Positions 8,756 to 18,218 are shown, counted from the stretch's first letter. The stretch is DNA of 64,000 nt from Spirosoma lacussanchae (GCF_005870035.1 NZ_SWJG01000004.1:192604-256603), one strand, 5' to 3'. The notes: generated by a model from the sequence alone, not told the origin. Made by a program: numbers and translations.

Positions 8756-9205
8756 ATGAAATCCATTCGCTTCATCGTACCCCTGTTGCTGCTCTTCACC
8801 TCACTGACTTCCTTCGCGCCAGCCGATAATCCCGACGCCGTGGTGGGCACCTGGCTGAACGGCACCAAACGTGGTCATATTCAGATCTATAAGCAGGGTG
8901 GCACCTATTTTGGCAAACTGATCTGGATCAGTGAACCCAACGACCCAAAAACAGGAAAACCCAAAACCGACTTCCGCAACGCCGACGAGTCGAAACGGTC
9001 GCGCCCCCTCCAGAACCTGATGCTGATGTACAATTTCAAGTACGACGGGGATAACGTCTGGACTGATGGTAAAATTTACAATCCGGAGGACGGTAAGGAG
9101 TACAACTGCAAGATGACCCTGAAAGACCCCAACACGCTCGACGTCCGCGGCTATGTAGGCATCTCGCTGCTGGGCAAAACCCAGACCTGGACACGGGTCA
9201 AATAA
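8756..9205 (+). CDS. DUF2147 domain-containing secreted protein
   Basis: A 149-residue protein with a signal peptide (MKSIRFIVPLLLLF to about residue 22). The DUF2147 lipocalin-like pattern follows: 'VVGTWLNGTKRGHIQIYKQGGTYFGKL', 'GKIYNPEDGKEYNCKM' and the final 'GYVGISLLGKTQTWTR'. The family is widespread in Bacteroidota and Proteobacteria, without a settled function. It is monocistronic and followed by a bidirectional terminator. Confidence 0.9.
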   Translation: MKSIRFIVPLLLLFTSLTSFAPADNPDAVVGTWLNGTKRGHIQIYKQGGTYFGKLIWISEPNDPKTGKPKTDFRNADESKRSRPLQNLMLMYNFKYDGDNVWTDGKIYNPEDGKEYNCKMTLKDPNTLDVRGYVGISLLGKTQTWTRVK

Positions 9206-9222
9206 TGCCTCAGCCATACGGC

Positions 9223-9265
9223 AAAAAAAGAGCAGGTCCTGACTATCCGGACCTGCTCTTTTTTT
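9223..9265. terminator. Bidirectional terminator between DUF2147 and the sugar-acid operon
   Basis: A 17-bp symmetric stem (9223-9239 with 9249-9265) has A-run and T-run ends, so it can act on both strands. It closes the plus-strand DUF2147 gene and the ten-gene minus-strand operon whose last stop is at 9272. Confidence 0.92.
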
Positions 9266-9271
9266 GTGGCG

Positions 9272-10594
9272 CTACCGGAGCTGCTCGATGCTCACCAATT
9301 TGGGATTTCTGGTCAACATATGAATGATGAGCCAGGCCACCAGATAGGTACAGCCACAAATTGTAAACAGCACATTATACCCCCCGGCCAGGTTTCCGGC
9401 GGCTTTGTAGCTGTCCAGCAGGCTCCCCACCAGCATCGGAAAGAAAATACCACCCGTGGCGCCCGCCATACCCGCAATACCGGCGGCCGAACTAACGGCC
9501 TGCTTCGGAAACAGGTCAGAAGCCAGGGTAAACACATTGGTGGCCCAGGCCTGGTGAACCGCGACCGCCAGACTGATCAGTCCGACGGCGACCCACACGT
9601 CCGTGGCAAACTGAGCCATGATGATAGACAGTTCCAGCCCCGCAAAAACCAGTAATACCGTTTTTCGGGCCTTCAGCGTAGGCCAGCCCCGCCGGATCAG
9701 CCACGACGACAGGTATCCTCCGCCAATGCTCCCTACGGTCGTGGCTCCGTAAATCAGCATCAGTTCGGGGCTCGGCTTTTTCAGATCCAGCTCAAAGGTG
9801 GACGAAAAATACGAGGGCAACCAGAACAGGAAAAACCAGTAAATCGGGTCGATGAGCCCCTTGCCGGTGATAAGCGCCCAGGTCTGCGGCAGGGTGAATA
9901 GTTTGAACCAGTTGATCGGCTGTTTATCGGTCGAACCGGCTTCCTGCCCGCTGGTGATGTAGTCGTATTCGCGGGCCGACAATCGCTTTTGCCGGGCCGG
10001 TACGTCGTAGAAGATCAGCCAGAACAGCAGCCACACGAACCCCAGGGCGCCGGTTATCCAGAACACCTCCTGCCAGCCGTACCGGCTCAGGATCTGCGGC
10101 ACAATAATTAGCGCTACCACAACCCCCACGCTGGTACCGGCGTTGAACAGCCCCGTAGCCAGCGCCCGCTCGCGCTGCGGAAACCATTCGGCTACGGTCT
10201 TGACGGCCGCCGGGTAATTACCCGCTTCGCCCAGTCCCAGCCCAACGCGGGCCACCCCGAACCCAAATGCACTCCGGGCCAGCGCGTGCAGCATCCCGGC
10301 TACGCTCCACCAGACAATCGTGACAGCGTACCCAATTTTGGTACCGACTTTATCGATGAACCAGCCGAAGGCCAGCAGCCCAACCGCATAGGCCGCCGTG
10401 AAGGCAATTACGATACGGGCAAAGTCGGTCTCGGTCCAGCTGAACTCCACCTCCAGAATGGGTTTGAGTAACCCGATGATCTGCCGGTCGAGGTAGTTGA
10501 TGGTAGTAGCCGTGAACAGTAGCACGACGATGAACCAGCGGTAGCTGGTGCCCGCCGTAACAGGGGCCAAAAGGGGTTTTTCGGGCGTGATCAT
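9272..10594 (-). CDS. MFS sugar-acid transporter, ExuT/DgoT (ACS) type
   Basis: A 440-residue membrane protein with about twelve TM helices. The motifs of the anion:cation symporter branch are clear: 'NYLDRQIIGLL' in TM1, 'GFGVARVGLGLGEAGNYPAAVKTVAEWFP' (split over TM4 and its loop) and 'RALATGLFNAGTSVG'. Relatives carry hexuronates, galactonate or related sugar acids with protons. It is the last gene of the operon, 27 bp after the aldolase. Because the upstream dehydratases look exported, the likely cargo is either the aldonate or its 2-keto-3-deoxy product. The sequence does not choose between them. Confidence 0.88.
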   Translation of the reverse strand: MITPEKPLLAPVTAGTSYRWFIVVLLFTATTINYLDRQIIGLLKPILEVEFSWTETDFARIVIAFTAAYAVGLLAFGWFIDKVGTKIGYAVTIVWWSVAGMLHALARSAFGFGVARVGLGLGEAGNYPAAVKTVAEWFPQRERALATGLFNAGTSVGVVVALIIVPQILSRYGWQEVFWITGALGFVWLLFWLIFYDVPARQKRLSAREYDYITSGQEAGSTDKQPINWFKLFTLPQTWALITGKGLIDPIYWFFLFWLPSYFSSTFELDLKKPSPELMLIYGATTVGSIGGGYLSSWLIRRGWPTLKARKTVLLVFAGLELSIIMAQFATDVWVAVGLISLAVAVHQAWATNVFTLASDLFPKQAVSSAAGIAGMAGATGGIFFPMLVGSLLDSYKAAGNLAGGYNVLFTICGCTYLVAWLIIHMLTRNPKLVSIEQLR

Positions 10595-10621
10595 AGGGAC
10601 AAGGGTTAGGACGGGATCGGA

Positions 10622-11266
10622 TCAGACAGTGTGGGGCAGCTTCTCCAGAAACCTCTGGAAGTGCGTTTTCAGCAACGACCACTGCTTATCCCGGATGAGG
10701 GTTTTATCGAAGAGGTGGCTACCCACACCTACTCCACTGGCGCCGGCCCGGAAGAACTGGTCCAGGTTAGCCAGGTTGACGCCACCCGTAGGCAGCAGTT
10801 TAATTTGAGGCAAAGGGCCTTTCAGATCGCTGATGTACGCCGGGCCGAGGGTGGTTGTCGGAAACACCTTCACCATCGATGCCCCCAGAGTCCAGGCTTT
10901 GTACACTTCCGAGGGGGTAAACGCCCCCGGAAAAATGGGAACCCCCCGCTCGACACAGCCTCGGATCACCGCTTCGTCGATGATGGGGGTTACGATGAAC
11001 CGGGCACCGGCTGCCAAAGCTTTTTCCAGCTCCTCAGCCGTGCATACGGTACCGGCACCTATGTTAAGGTCCGTTCCGTACTGATCAACAGCCTGCCGGA
11101 TCATGTCTTCGGCACCGGGGGTATTGAGCGTGATTTCGATGGTTGTCAGGCCGGCATCCCGGTAAACGGGCAATACCTGCGCCACGTCGTCGGCAGATAC
11201 GTTTCGGATAATGCCTACGAGAGGAGCCTGGTCAAATCGCGTCCAGGAAAATGCGGAAGTAGTCAT
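10622..11266 (-). CDS. 2-dehydro-3-deoxy-6-phosphogalactonate/gluconate aldolase
   Basis: The 214 residues form a single TIM-barrel class I aldolase of the KDPG/KDPGal family. The catalytic Glu44 is in 'TTIEITLNTP' and the Schiff-base Lys133 in 'MVKVFPTTTLGP'. The phosphate-binding 'LLPTGGVNLANL' and the Gly-rich 'ASGVGVGSHLF' are present. It would split KDPGal (or KDPG) to pyruvate and glyceraldehyde 3-phosphate in the cytoplasm. Its start overlaps the stop of the kinase gene by 4 bp (ATGA), which indicates coupling. Galactonate-type specificity is inferred from the DgoK and DgoD homologues. Confidence 0.92.
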   Translation of the reverse strand: MTTSAFSWTRFDQAPLVGIIRNVSADDVAQVLPVYRDAGLTTIEITLNTPGAEDMIRQAVDQYGTDLNIGAGTVCTAEELEKALAAGARFIVTPIIDEAVIRGCVERGVPIFPGAFTPSEVYKAWTLGASMVKVFPTTTLGPAYISDLKGPLPQIKLLPTGGVNLANLDQFFRAGASGVGVGSHLFDKTLIRDKQWSLLKTHFQRFLEKLPHTV

Positions 11267-12273
11267 CGGGTCGTTTCTTTTACAGTCTGATTCCGGAACA
11301 GGAGCATCTGCCCCTTGCTGGCGGCTTTGTCAATTAATTCGGCCGGCAGAATGGTGGTACGGACCGAGAGGGTGAGTTCATCGATAGCCAGCTCATAGAA
11401 GGCGGTTAGCCGGCTGCCGCTGCAAATGACCAGCGGCCAGTCGGTCTGGGTGAGCAGCGGATACAGTTCAGCCCCAATGATCAGCCCGCTCAGGTAGAAC
11501 GCGTTCTGACTTTTGGTGAGCGTCTCGAACAGCTGGTTGGTTCGGGTCGTGAACAACCCGTTCAGCAGCCCGGACGTAGTTGCCTGCCGAACCCCGCGCC
11601 GGAACGCTATCTTGTTGGCCGCCGTAAAGCTGGTCAGGCTGCTCACCTCAACCGACTCCCGCAGCAAACTCTGATGCGCCATTAGGTCGAACAGCTCGCC
11701 GGTCATATAGGTCGTGAAATTCAGCAGACGCCCGTTCTGCACGTACAGGTGTTTCGAGTGGGTACCCGGAAAGACGAAAATAGCTTCGGCAGTGCCAACG
11801 CCGGCCTGGCTGAGGAGCGCAATGAGTCCAATCAGCTGCGTTTCTTCGCCCCGCATCACGTCCTGCTGGCTTCTCACACCCGATATCAGCAGCATCTCAT
11901 GCGGGAAATCGGGTTCAGCCTCGTAATACCGCACACTGGCCTGACTGCCGTCAAGCGCAAACGGCAGGGTCGCGTAGGGCACCTCTTCCATACCGATCGA
12001 TGATGACGCCATACCGGATATGACAAGGGGGACCTTCGTCAGATCGACCGACACCTGCTGAGCCAGCACCTGAATCTGCTGCCGGAGTTGCCGGCGAAAG
12101 AAATGCTCTCTGGTCAGGCCGTTGACCGCCCCGGTCTTTCGCCAGGCGTCAAACGTCCCGGCTATGCCCTCTCTGGCTATGAGTTCACCGACACATTGAT
12201 CGTCGCTATACTGCAGCAGCTGTAACCGAAAAAACGAGGTTCCCCAATCACAACATAAGAGATAATTTGACAT
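11263..12273 (-). CDS. dgoK: 2-dehydro-3-deoxygalactonokinase
   Basis: The start MSNYLLCCDWGTSFFRL (ATG 12273) gives 336 residues. A longer frame upstream overlaps the preceding PQQ gene and has no family similarity. The protein has the DgoK pattern: N-terminal phosphate loop 'DWGTSFFRLQLL', 'LVISGMASSSIGMEEVPYA', 'VFPGTHSKHLYVQNGRL' and 'TYMTGELFDLM'. It phosphorylates 2-keto-3-deoxygalactonate with ATP in the cytoplasm. No signal peptide is present, unlike the dehydratases upstream. It lies 47 bp after the PQQ dehydrogenase and is translationally coupled to the aldolase. Confidence 0.92.
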   Translation of the reverse strand: MSNYLLCCDWGTSFFRLQLLQYSDDQCVGELIAREGIAGTFDAWRKTGAVNGLTREHFFRRQLRQQIQVLAQQVSVDLTKVPLVISGMASSSIGMEEVPYATLPFALDGSQASVRYYEAEPDFPHEMLLISGVRSQQDVMRGEETQLIGLIALLSQAGVGTAEAIFVFPGTHSKHLYVQNGRLLNFTTYMTGELFDLMAHQSLLRESVEVSSLTSFTAANKIAFRRGVRQATTSGLLNGLFTTRTNQLFETLTKSQNAFYLSGLIIGAELYPLLTQTDWPLVICSGSRLTAFYELAIDELTLSVRTTILPAELIDKAASKGQMLLFRNQTVKETTR

Positions 12274-12320
12274 CGGGCGAGTTGTTGAGAGTACAGAATG
12301 AATGCCGGCTATTCTTCGGG

Positions 12321-14558
12321 TCATGGACGCTTCGGTAGCGCGAAAGCCACATACGAGCCCCCCGACTTCAATCCGTACCGGGTTCCGCCAGCCGCTATGG
12401 CCACGTACTGCCGACCGTTGACCTGGTAGGTGATGGGGGTCGCGAACCCGCCCGCCGGTAACTGATAGCTCCACAGTACACGACCGGTCTGTTTGTCAAA
12501 CGCCCGTAGGTTTTCGTCGTAGGTAGCCGCTATAAACAGTACCCCCCCCGCCGTCACGAGCGGTCCACCGTGGTTTTCTGTACCAGTCTGAGCAATTCCC
12601 TGGCGGGTCAGCTCGGGATACTCGCCCAGTGGTACTTTCCACCGGTACTCACCCGTGTTAAGGTCGATCGCGTTGAGCGTGCCCCAGGGTGGTTTAACCG
12701 CCGGGTAGTTGTCTTGGTCCCGAAACTGGGTAGTTCCGTTGTTCAGATAGGGAGGCACGTACGGGAAATCACTGCCCCCTGCCGGACTCGTCGGTGCCGC
12801 CACCGCATGAACGTCGACAGCTGCCGAAGCCGTCAGGGCGGGTTTTGTGTTGAGATTCAACAGAAACTGTACGATGGCCTCCCGGTCTTCCCGGGCTAGG
12901 TGCTGAAACGAAGGCATGCGCCCCCGGCCCGAAGCCAGCAACTCAAGAATCTGCTTTTTATCGAGCCGTTTGCCTACCTCGGTCAGGTCAGGATAAGCCT
13001 GAGCCGTTGTGGCCGATGCCGTACTCTTTCCGCCCAAACCGTGGCATACCGAACAGTTGTTGTTGAACAACGACGCCCCCCGGCCCAGGGCCACGCCGGT
13101 TGGCTGAATTCGACTGTCACGCATCTTGAGCCACCAGAGCATATTGTTCCCGTTGACGTACAGCACGCCATCCGGATCAGCCGCAGTACCGCCCCATTCG
13201 GCACCGCCCCCGAACCCCAGGAACAACGACCCTTCTTCGCTGGGCGGCATGTATTTGCTACCCCGACGGCTGTTCCGAAAGCGCTCCAGCACATAGGCGC
13301 GGGCCGCGGGCGTACGATTGGTCAACGTGGCCTCTGTCACGTCCTGAAGCGCAAATGGCGCTGGTTTTGTCGGTACGGGCTGCGTGGGCCAGGGCTGCTC
13401 ACCGGGCAGAGCGGGTGCGGTAGGTACCGGTACTTCTTTCACCGGAAACAGGGGTTTGCCCGTTTCCCGGTCCAGCACGAAGACATAGCCATCTTTCGTA
13501 GCCTGCGCCACCGCATCGACCAGCCGACCGTTCTGTCTGACGGTGATCAGGTTGGGCGGACAGGGCAGATCGCGATCCCAGAGATCGTGATGAATGGTCT
13601 GAAAATGCCAGATTCGTTCGCCGGTTCGGGCGTTCAGGGCCAGAATGCAGTTAGCAAACAGATTCTGACCGGCCCGCGCACCCCCGTAGAAATCGACCGA
13701 GGGCGAACCGGTGCCGGCATAGACAATGCCCCGTTTATCATCGACAACCATACCTGCCCAGCAGTTGGCCCCACCCAGTTTGCGGTACGCATCTTTCGGC
13801 CAGGTTTCGTAGCCGTACTCGCCCGGCAGCGGAACCGTATGGAAAGCCCAGGCCAGCTTCCCCGTTCGGACATGGTAGGCCCGGATCGTACCCGGTGCGG
13901 CATCGCCCCCTTCCGACACCCCCGACCCCATCACCAACAGATCCTGGTAGATAACGCCGGGGGTTGTGGCCCGAACCGACAGGTTTTGCAGGTCATGGCC
14001 CAGCGTTTCCCGGTCGCCTACCCCGTCGTGCAGGTCTACGATTCCGTTGGTTCCGAAACTGGAGATAGGTGCTCCCGTTTGCGCGTTTATGGCGTATAGC
14101 GATGAACCCACCGAGTACAGAATCCGCTGATCGGCTCCGTCGGCCCAGTAAACAACCCCACGGAGCGGATGAAACTGAGGTTTCTTCGCCGGGTCGGTAA
14201 ATGGATCGAAGAGCCAGCGTTTTTGCCCCGTAGCGGCATCGACGGCAACGAGTTTCATCCGCGGGGTCGTTCCGTACAGGACGCCATTCACCACGATCGG
14301 CTGGCACTGGATGTCCATACCCCGCTCGGCTGGGTTGTTATTGTCGCCCGTGTCGAACGTCCAGGCCAGTTGCAGTTCCTTCACCGTACGGGTATTAATC
14401 TGCGCCAGGGGAGAATACCGATTGCCGGCTTTGTTTCCTCCATAGGCGGGCCAGTCTGCCCCGGCCGGCGGGTCGACGGACCGCTGGGTGTCGTTCACTC
14501 GCATACTGCCGGACAAGAGCAGCGCACAGCCGATAAAAAGGTTATTGACTAGTTTCAT
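12321..14558 (-). CDS. PQQ-dependent sugar/alcohol dehydrogenase with embedded cytochrome c domain
   Basis: A 745-residue periplasmic quinoprotein. A signal peptide (about 1-20) is followed by the GDH-type entry 'DWPAYGGNKAGNRYSPLAQI' and repeated propeller tryptophan motifs (for example 'AVDAATGQKRWLF', 'ALNARTGERIWHF'). A c-type haem site, CSVCH (502-506) with a likely Met ligand in 'GRGRMPSF', is inserted before the last blades ('AIDLNTGEYRWKV', 'AFDKQTGRVLWSY'). It should oxidise an aldose to the lactone or aldonate and pass electrons to the respiratory chain. It overlaps the mutarotase-like gene by 4 bp. The substrate is inferred from DgoD and DgoK; no PQQ synthesis genes lie in the window. 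Confidence 0.9.
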   Translation of the reverse strand: MKLVNNLFIGCALLLSGSMRVNDTQRSVDPPAGADWPAYGGNKAGNRYSPLAQINTRTVKELQLAWTFDTGDNNNPAERGMDIQCQPIVVNGVLYGTTPRMKLVAVDAATGQKRWLFDPFTDPAKKPQFHPLRGVVYWADGADQRILYSVGSSLYAINAQTGAPISSFGTNGIVDLHDGVGDRETLGHDLQNLSVRATTPGVIYQDLLVMGSGVSEGGDAAPGTIRAYHVRTGKLAWAFHTVPLPGEYGYETWPKDAYRKLGGANCWAGMVVDDKRGIVYAGTGSPSVDFYGGARAGQNLFANCILALNARTGERIWHFQTIHHDLWDRDLPCPPNLITVRQNGRLVDAVAQATKDGYVFVLDRETGKPLFPVKEVPVPTAPALPGEQPWPTQPVPTKPAPFALQDVTEATLTNRTPAARAYVLERFRNSRRGSKYMPPSEEGSLFLGFGGGAEWGGTAADPDGVLYVNGNNMLWWLKMRDSRIQPTGVALGRGASLFNNNCSVCHGLGGKSTASATTAQAYPDLTEVGKRLDKKQILELLASGRGRMPSFQHLAREDREAIVQFLLNLNTKPALTASAAVDVHAVAAPTSPAGGSDFPYVPPYLNNGTTQFRDQDNYPAVKPPWGTLNAIDLNTGEYRWKVPLGEYPELTRQGIAQTGTENHGGPLVTAGGVLFIAATYDENLRAFDKQTGRVLWSYQLPAGGFATPITYQVNGRQYVAIAAGGTRYGLKSGGSYVAFALPKRP

Positions 14559-15550
14559 GGGACCGAATTCTCATAAAACGTGTAGTTTATTTTCCACGTC
14601 ACCTCCTGGCCGGGTTCGGCCCGCAGGCGGATATACGGTTCGGGGCAGGACGTGGTGGCGCAGGCCCAGAACACCAGTTTCTCCAGCGGCTGGTCGGCGG
14701 TCATCCGCACCGAAGCGCCCGTTTTCCGGTTCTCGATCCGAACGTCATAATCGCTTGCCGACGGACCAAATCCCTGCAACCCGGCGCTGAACACCTGCTC
14801 CCGTTTTTCGAGCGGGCGGGCGTAAACCAGCTTGTTCCCCTCCGTCAGAATGGTACTGCCAAACCCTTTGCCTTCGGCCGTCACCGCAAAAGGAAAACGG
14901 ATTTCTACCCCTGGCCCCGTCGGCTGTTTGTCGATCACGAAGAAGTTGTGGTTATACACGCTGGTCTCTATACGCCGTTGACCAGTGTTCTTCAGTCGGT
15001 GTTCCAGCACCAGTTCGGGCTTTCCGTTGGTGAGCCGTACGGTCTTGGTGTACTGATAGCCGTAGCCGGCTGCGTCGGTTAACTCGTGCCGGAAAACCAC
15101 CCGGTCGGCATAGGTCCTGACGCTCCGCTTTCCGTAGTTGACTACGTCGTAATACGTAGCAAACGAGTACGTTTTGGCGTCGGGCCTGCGAAGGGCCCCT
15201 ACCCCGATTTTTACGAACGTAGCCCCCGGTTCAGCCTCGGTGAAACCCAATGGGGTAAATTCTTCCACCGGCCCGTTAATGGCGTCGTGGATTTTGGGGT
15301 CGTAGGCATCGTACCACGGCTCTACGAACCGGTGGCCTTTGTAGTCGAGGAATCCGAAGGCGCCCGACCAGTCGAAACGGGTACCCCGGTAGTAGCCCCG
15401 TGCCGTATCGGGCAGGTACAGCGACGTCCGAATAATCCCGTTCGAGATAAGCACCTGGGGTGCATCATCAGGAATGCGGGCGCCGATGCCCAGCACCAGC
15501 AGGCCGCCAGCCAGTACCGTCGTTTTCGCAAAAGCAGTTGGTCTCATCAT
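14555..15550 (-). CDS. Secreted aldose-epimerase-like (mutarotase-fold) protein
   Basis: 331 residues, with a hydrophobic leader (about 8-24) that fits a signal peptide. The body has the all-beta pattern of galactose-mutarotase-like proteins: 'SNGIIRTSLYLPD', 'GYYRGTRFDWSGAF', 'LVLEHRLKNTGQRRIETSVYNHNFF'. It shares its first base with the DgoD stop and overlaps the PQQ gene by 4 bp, so the three are translationally coupled. A plausible job is interconverting sugar anomers or binding the lactone in the periplasm. The fold assignment is by pattern only and the reaction is not shown. Confidence 0.65.
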   Translation of the reverse strand: MMRPTAFAKTTVLAGGLLVLGIGARIPDDAPQVLISNGIIRTSLYLPDTARGYYRGTRFDWSGAFGFLDYKGHRFVEPWYDAYDPKIHDAINGPVEEFTPLGFTEAEPGATFVKIGVGALRRPDAKTYSFATYYDVVNYGKRSVRTYADRVVFRHELTDAAGYGYQYTKTVRLTNGKPELVLEHRLKNTGQRRIETSVYNHNFFVIDKQPTGPGVEIRFPFAVTAEGKGFGSTILTEGNKLVYARPLEKREQVFSAGLQGFGPSASDYDVRIENRKTGASVRMTADQPLEKLVFWACATTSCPEPYIRLRAEPGQEVTWKINYTFYENSVP

Positions 15551-16797
15551 TACCAGTCGACAACCGACCCGTCGAGGGCATTATACGTTTCGGGGTTTTT
15601 CCAGTCGTGGCCCAGTTTATCTTTCAGCTGCGCATCGTCCAGCTCGATGCCCAGCCCCGGCCCCTGCGGGATCATGACGGTACCGTCCTTTTGCAGTTTG
15701 AAGGGGTTTTTCAGGTAGCCTTCACCCAGCGTAACCTGCTCCTGCACCAGAAAATTGGGCACGCTGGCCGCCAGATTCAGGCCCACTGCCAGCGAAATCG
15801 GCCCCATGGGGTTGTGGGGCGCTATGGGTACGTAATAGGCCTCGGCCATGCCCGCAATGATGCGTCCTTCGGTAATACCACCGGCATGGCACAAATCGGG
15901 CTGAACGATGCTGGCCGCTCCCTTTTCCAAAATTTCGCGGAAGCCCCATTTCGTAAAAATTCGTTCGCCGGTAGCGATGGGCAGATGGGTACCACGGGCA
16001 ATATCGACCATAGTATCGACATTCTGCGCCTGACAGGGTTCTTCGATGAACATGGGTTTGAACGGCTCCAGCTCCTTGATCAGCACCTTGGCCAGCTGGG
16101 GCGAAATGGACCCGTGAAAGTCGATGGCAATGTCCATATCGTCGCCCCCGGCTTCACGCAACGACGCAAAATTATCGACCGCGTACTTGATGAATTTAGG
16201 ATTCTCGACAATGTTGGCGGGGTTCTGTTTGGCAACGCCGGTTTTTATTACGGTGTAGCCCTCGGCCTTGCGCTTCTTCATATCGTCGGGGGTGCTGGCG
16301 CGGCCGTATACCCGAACCCGGTCGCGGGTGGGTCCGCCCAGCAGTTCGTAAACGGGTACGTTCAGCAGCTTGCCTTTAATATCCCAGAGCGCATGGTCGA
16401 TCCCACTCAGCGCGCTGGTCAGGATGGGCCCGCCCCGGTAGAACGCATGGCGGTATATGGCCTGCCAGTGGTGTACAACCTGCCGCGGATCTTTACCGAT
16501 TAGGTAGGGCTCAATCTCTTTGATAGCCGTCTGAATGGTCAGCGCGCGCCCTTCGAGCAGGGGCTCGCCCAGGCCGGTTACCCCGGCATCGGTGTGTATT
16601 TTGAGGAAGATCCAGCGAGGCTTTACCAGAAACGTTTCCAGCCGGGTAATTTTCACTTTCCCGTAGCCCTGGAACGGGGGCGGGCTGGCGGCATATGACC
16701 GCTCGGGCAGTACCATGGTACTCATGCCGGCCACACCCAGCACCGACTGGATAACCGACCGGCGGGAAACGGCATTGGTTTTTGGGGATGATTTCAT
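15550..16797 (-). CDS. dgoD: Galactonate dehydratase family enzyme with Tat-type leader
   Basis: The 415-residue enolase-superfamily protein matches E. coli DgoD closely: 'RWIFLKIHTDAGVTGLGEP', 'YRGGPILTSALSGIDHALWD', 'KVLIKELEPFKPMFIEEP' and 'QPDLCHAGGITE'. Metal ligands Asp226, Glu252 and Glu278 and the catalytic His228 and His328 are all present. All five sit 43 positions after the published DgoD residues (183, 209, 235, 185, 285, from memory). The extra N-terminus carries 'SRRSVIQSVLGVAGMS', a twin-Arg signal pattern, so export to the periplasm is likely. It would dehydrate galactonate, or a close epimer, to 2-keto-3-deoxygalactonate. Confidence 0.88.
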   Translation of the reverse strand: MKSSPKTNAVSRRSVIQSVLGVAGMSTMVLPERSYAASPPPFQGYGKVKITRLETFLVKPRWIFLKIHTDAGVTGLGEPLLEGRALTIQTAIKEIEPYLIGKDPRQVVHHWQAIYRHAFYRGGPILTSALSGIDHALWDIKGKLLNVPVYELLGGPTRDRVRVYGRASTPDDMKKRKAEGYTVIKTGVAKQNPANIVENPKFIKYAVDNFASLREAGGDDMDIAIDFHGSISPQLAKVLIKELEPFKPMFIEEPCQAQNVDTMVDIARGTHLPIATGERIFTKWGFREILEKGAASIVQPDLCHAGGITEGRIIAGMAEAYYVPIAPHNPMGPISLAVGLNLAASVPNFLVQEQVTLGEGYLKNPFKLQKDGTVMIPQGPGLGIELDDAQLKDKLGHDWKNPETYNALDGSVVDW

Positions 16798-16823
16798 ACA
16801 GGTTCAGGGAGTTTAAGGAGTGA

Positions 16824-18179
16824 TCAGGGGCGAATGATGGTGCCGTCCATTTTGCGGACCTGCCAGTTCGACTTGGTTGTGATGGGGTATTTGGCGGCTT
16901 CTTTTTCGTTGATATCCACCCCCAGCCCCGGCACCTCGTTGACCGACATATACCCTTTGTTCATGGTCGGGCAGCCGCTGAACACCTCTTTCATTTTATC
17001 GGAGAACTGGACGGCCTCCTGGATGCCGAAGTTCCAGACGGCCAGATCGATGTGCGCGTGGGCGGCATGCCCCACCGGCGACACATCGCCCGGGCCGTGC
17101 CAGGCGGTCCGGATGTTGAACCACTCACCCAGCCGCGCTACTTTCATGGCCGGCGTAATTCCGCCAATCTGCGAGACGTGAATCCGAATAAAGTCGAACC
17201 ACTGGTTTACCATAGGCTCCTTGAACTCATTGATGTTGTTGAACAGCTCGCCCATCGCGATCGGCACCGAGGTTGCCTGCCGCAGGTTGGCGAACCACTT
17301 CATGTTTTCGGGCGAGAAGGGGTCTTCGATAAAGAACGGGCGGTATTCTTCGACCTGCTTGATCATGTTGATGGCATCGATGGGCTGCACCCGCTCGTGA
17401 ATGTCATGCAACAGCTCGACCTCTTCCCCGCATCGCTTGCGCACCACCTCAAACATTTTCGGAACCGACTTCAGGTACAGTCGCTCGTTCATGTAATTAT
17501 CGGTTTCGCCCCCAAAGTTGGCCGCTTTGAAATCGGGCTTGTCGGCCGTGGCCCCTACTGCGCCGTAGCCGCCCTGCTGAATCCGGATGTACCGAAACCC
17601 CTGTTCCATGAATTTAGTCACGCTCTCAGCGGCTGCTTCGGGCGTATTGCCACCGGCATGGGTATAGCACGGAATGGCAAACCGAACCTTTCCGCCCAAC
17701 AGCTGATAGACCGGCATACCGGCGCGTTTCCCTTTGATGTCCCACAGCGCCTGATCCAGCCCGGAGAGGGCGTTGTTGAGCACGGGGCCGTTTCGCCAGT
17801 AGGAGCTGACATAAGCCGCCTGCCACATGTCTTCAATATTGTCTACATCTTTACCCACGCAGAACTCATTGAGGTAGGTATTGATGGCAACGACCACGGC
17901 CGCAGCCCGCTGGGTAAACGTAGCGCAACCCAGCCCATATAGGCCCGGCTCCGTCGTTTCCACTTTTACCACAATCAGGTTCGACCCCTGCGGAGCCGTA
18001 GCAATCGCCTTAACACTTTTGATTTTGACCGGTGCGGCCCCTACTGCATAGCGGGCCACCGGTTTCTGTTCGCGGGCTTCGGCGGTAGAAGGGCCTCCGA
18101 AGAGCCCCAGCAAACCGGCCGAAGAACCCATTCCCAGCATTTTTAGCGTATCCCGGCGACGTTGATCCAATGTATTCAT
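16824..18179 (-). CDS. Enolase-superfamily dehydratase, ManD/RspA type, with Tat-type leader
   Basis: From MNTLDQRRRDTLKML (ATG 18179), 451 residues. The body follows the mannonate/gluconate dehydratase (RspA) pattern: 'WRNGPVLNNALSGLDQALWD', metal ligands Asp259, Glu285 and Glu311 ('LLHDIHERV', 'FFIEDPF', 'MGELFNN'), His261, and the diagnostic 'TAWHGPGDVSPVGHAAHAH' with His361. The leader 'DQRRRDTLKMLGMGSS' is twin-Arg-like and is followed by a Gly/Leu-rich core. It follows SusD across a 109-bp gap that holds a strong hairpin. The substrate among mannonate, gluconate or other acids cannot be read from the sequence. Confidence 0.85.
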   Translation of the reverse strand: MNTLDQRRRDTLKMLGMGSSAGLLGLFGGPSTAEAREQKPVARYAVGAAPVKIKSVKAIATAPQGSNLIVVKVETTEPGLYGLGCATFTQRAAAVVVAINTYLNEFCVGKDVDNIEDMWQAAYVSSYWRNGPVLNNALSGLDQALWDIKGKRAGMPVYQLLGGKVRFAIPCYTHAGGNTPEAAAESVTKFMEQGFRYIRIQQGGYGAVGATADKPDFKAANFGGETDNYMNERLYLKSVPKMFEVVRKRCGEEVELLHDIHERVQPIDAINMIKQVEEYRPFFIEDPFSPENMKWFANLRQATSVPIAMGELFNNINEFKEPMVNQWFDFIRIHVSQIGGITPAMKVARLGEWFNIRTAWHGPGDVSPVGHAAHAHIDLAVWNFGIQEAVQFSDKMKEVFSGCPTMNKGYMSVNEVPGLGVDINEKEAAKYPITTKSNWQVRKMDGTIIRP

Positions 18180-18218
18180 GAACGTTTGTAAAGGTTTAGG
18201 TGATTGTTGCGAATAATC

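Noticed and set aside
12900-14099. 399-codon plus-strand frame opposite the PQQ dehydrogenase.
   Set aside because: High-GC antisense shadow; no family pattern, while the minus frame has signal peptide, propeller and haem motifs.
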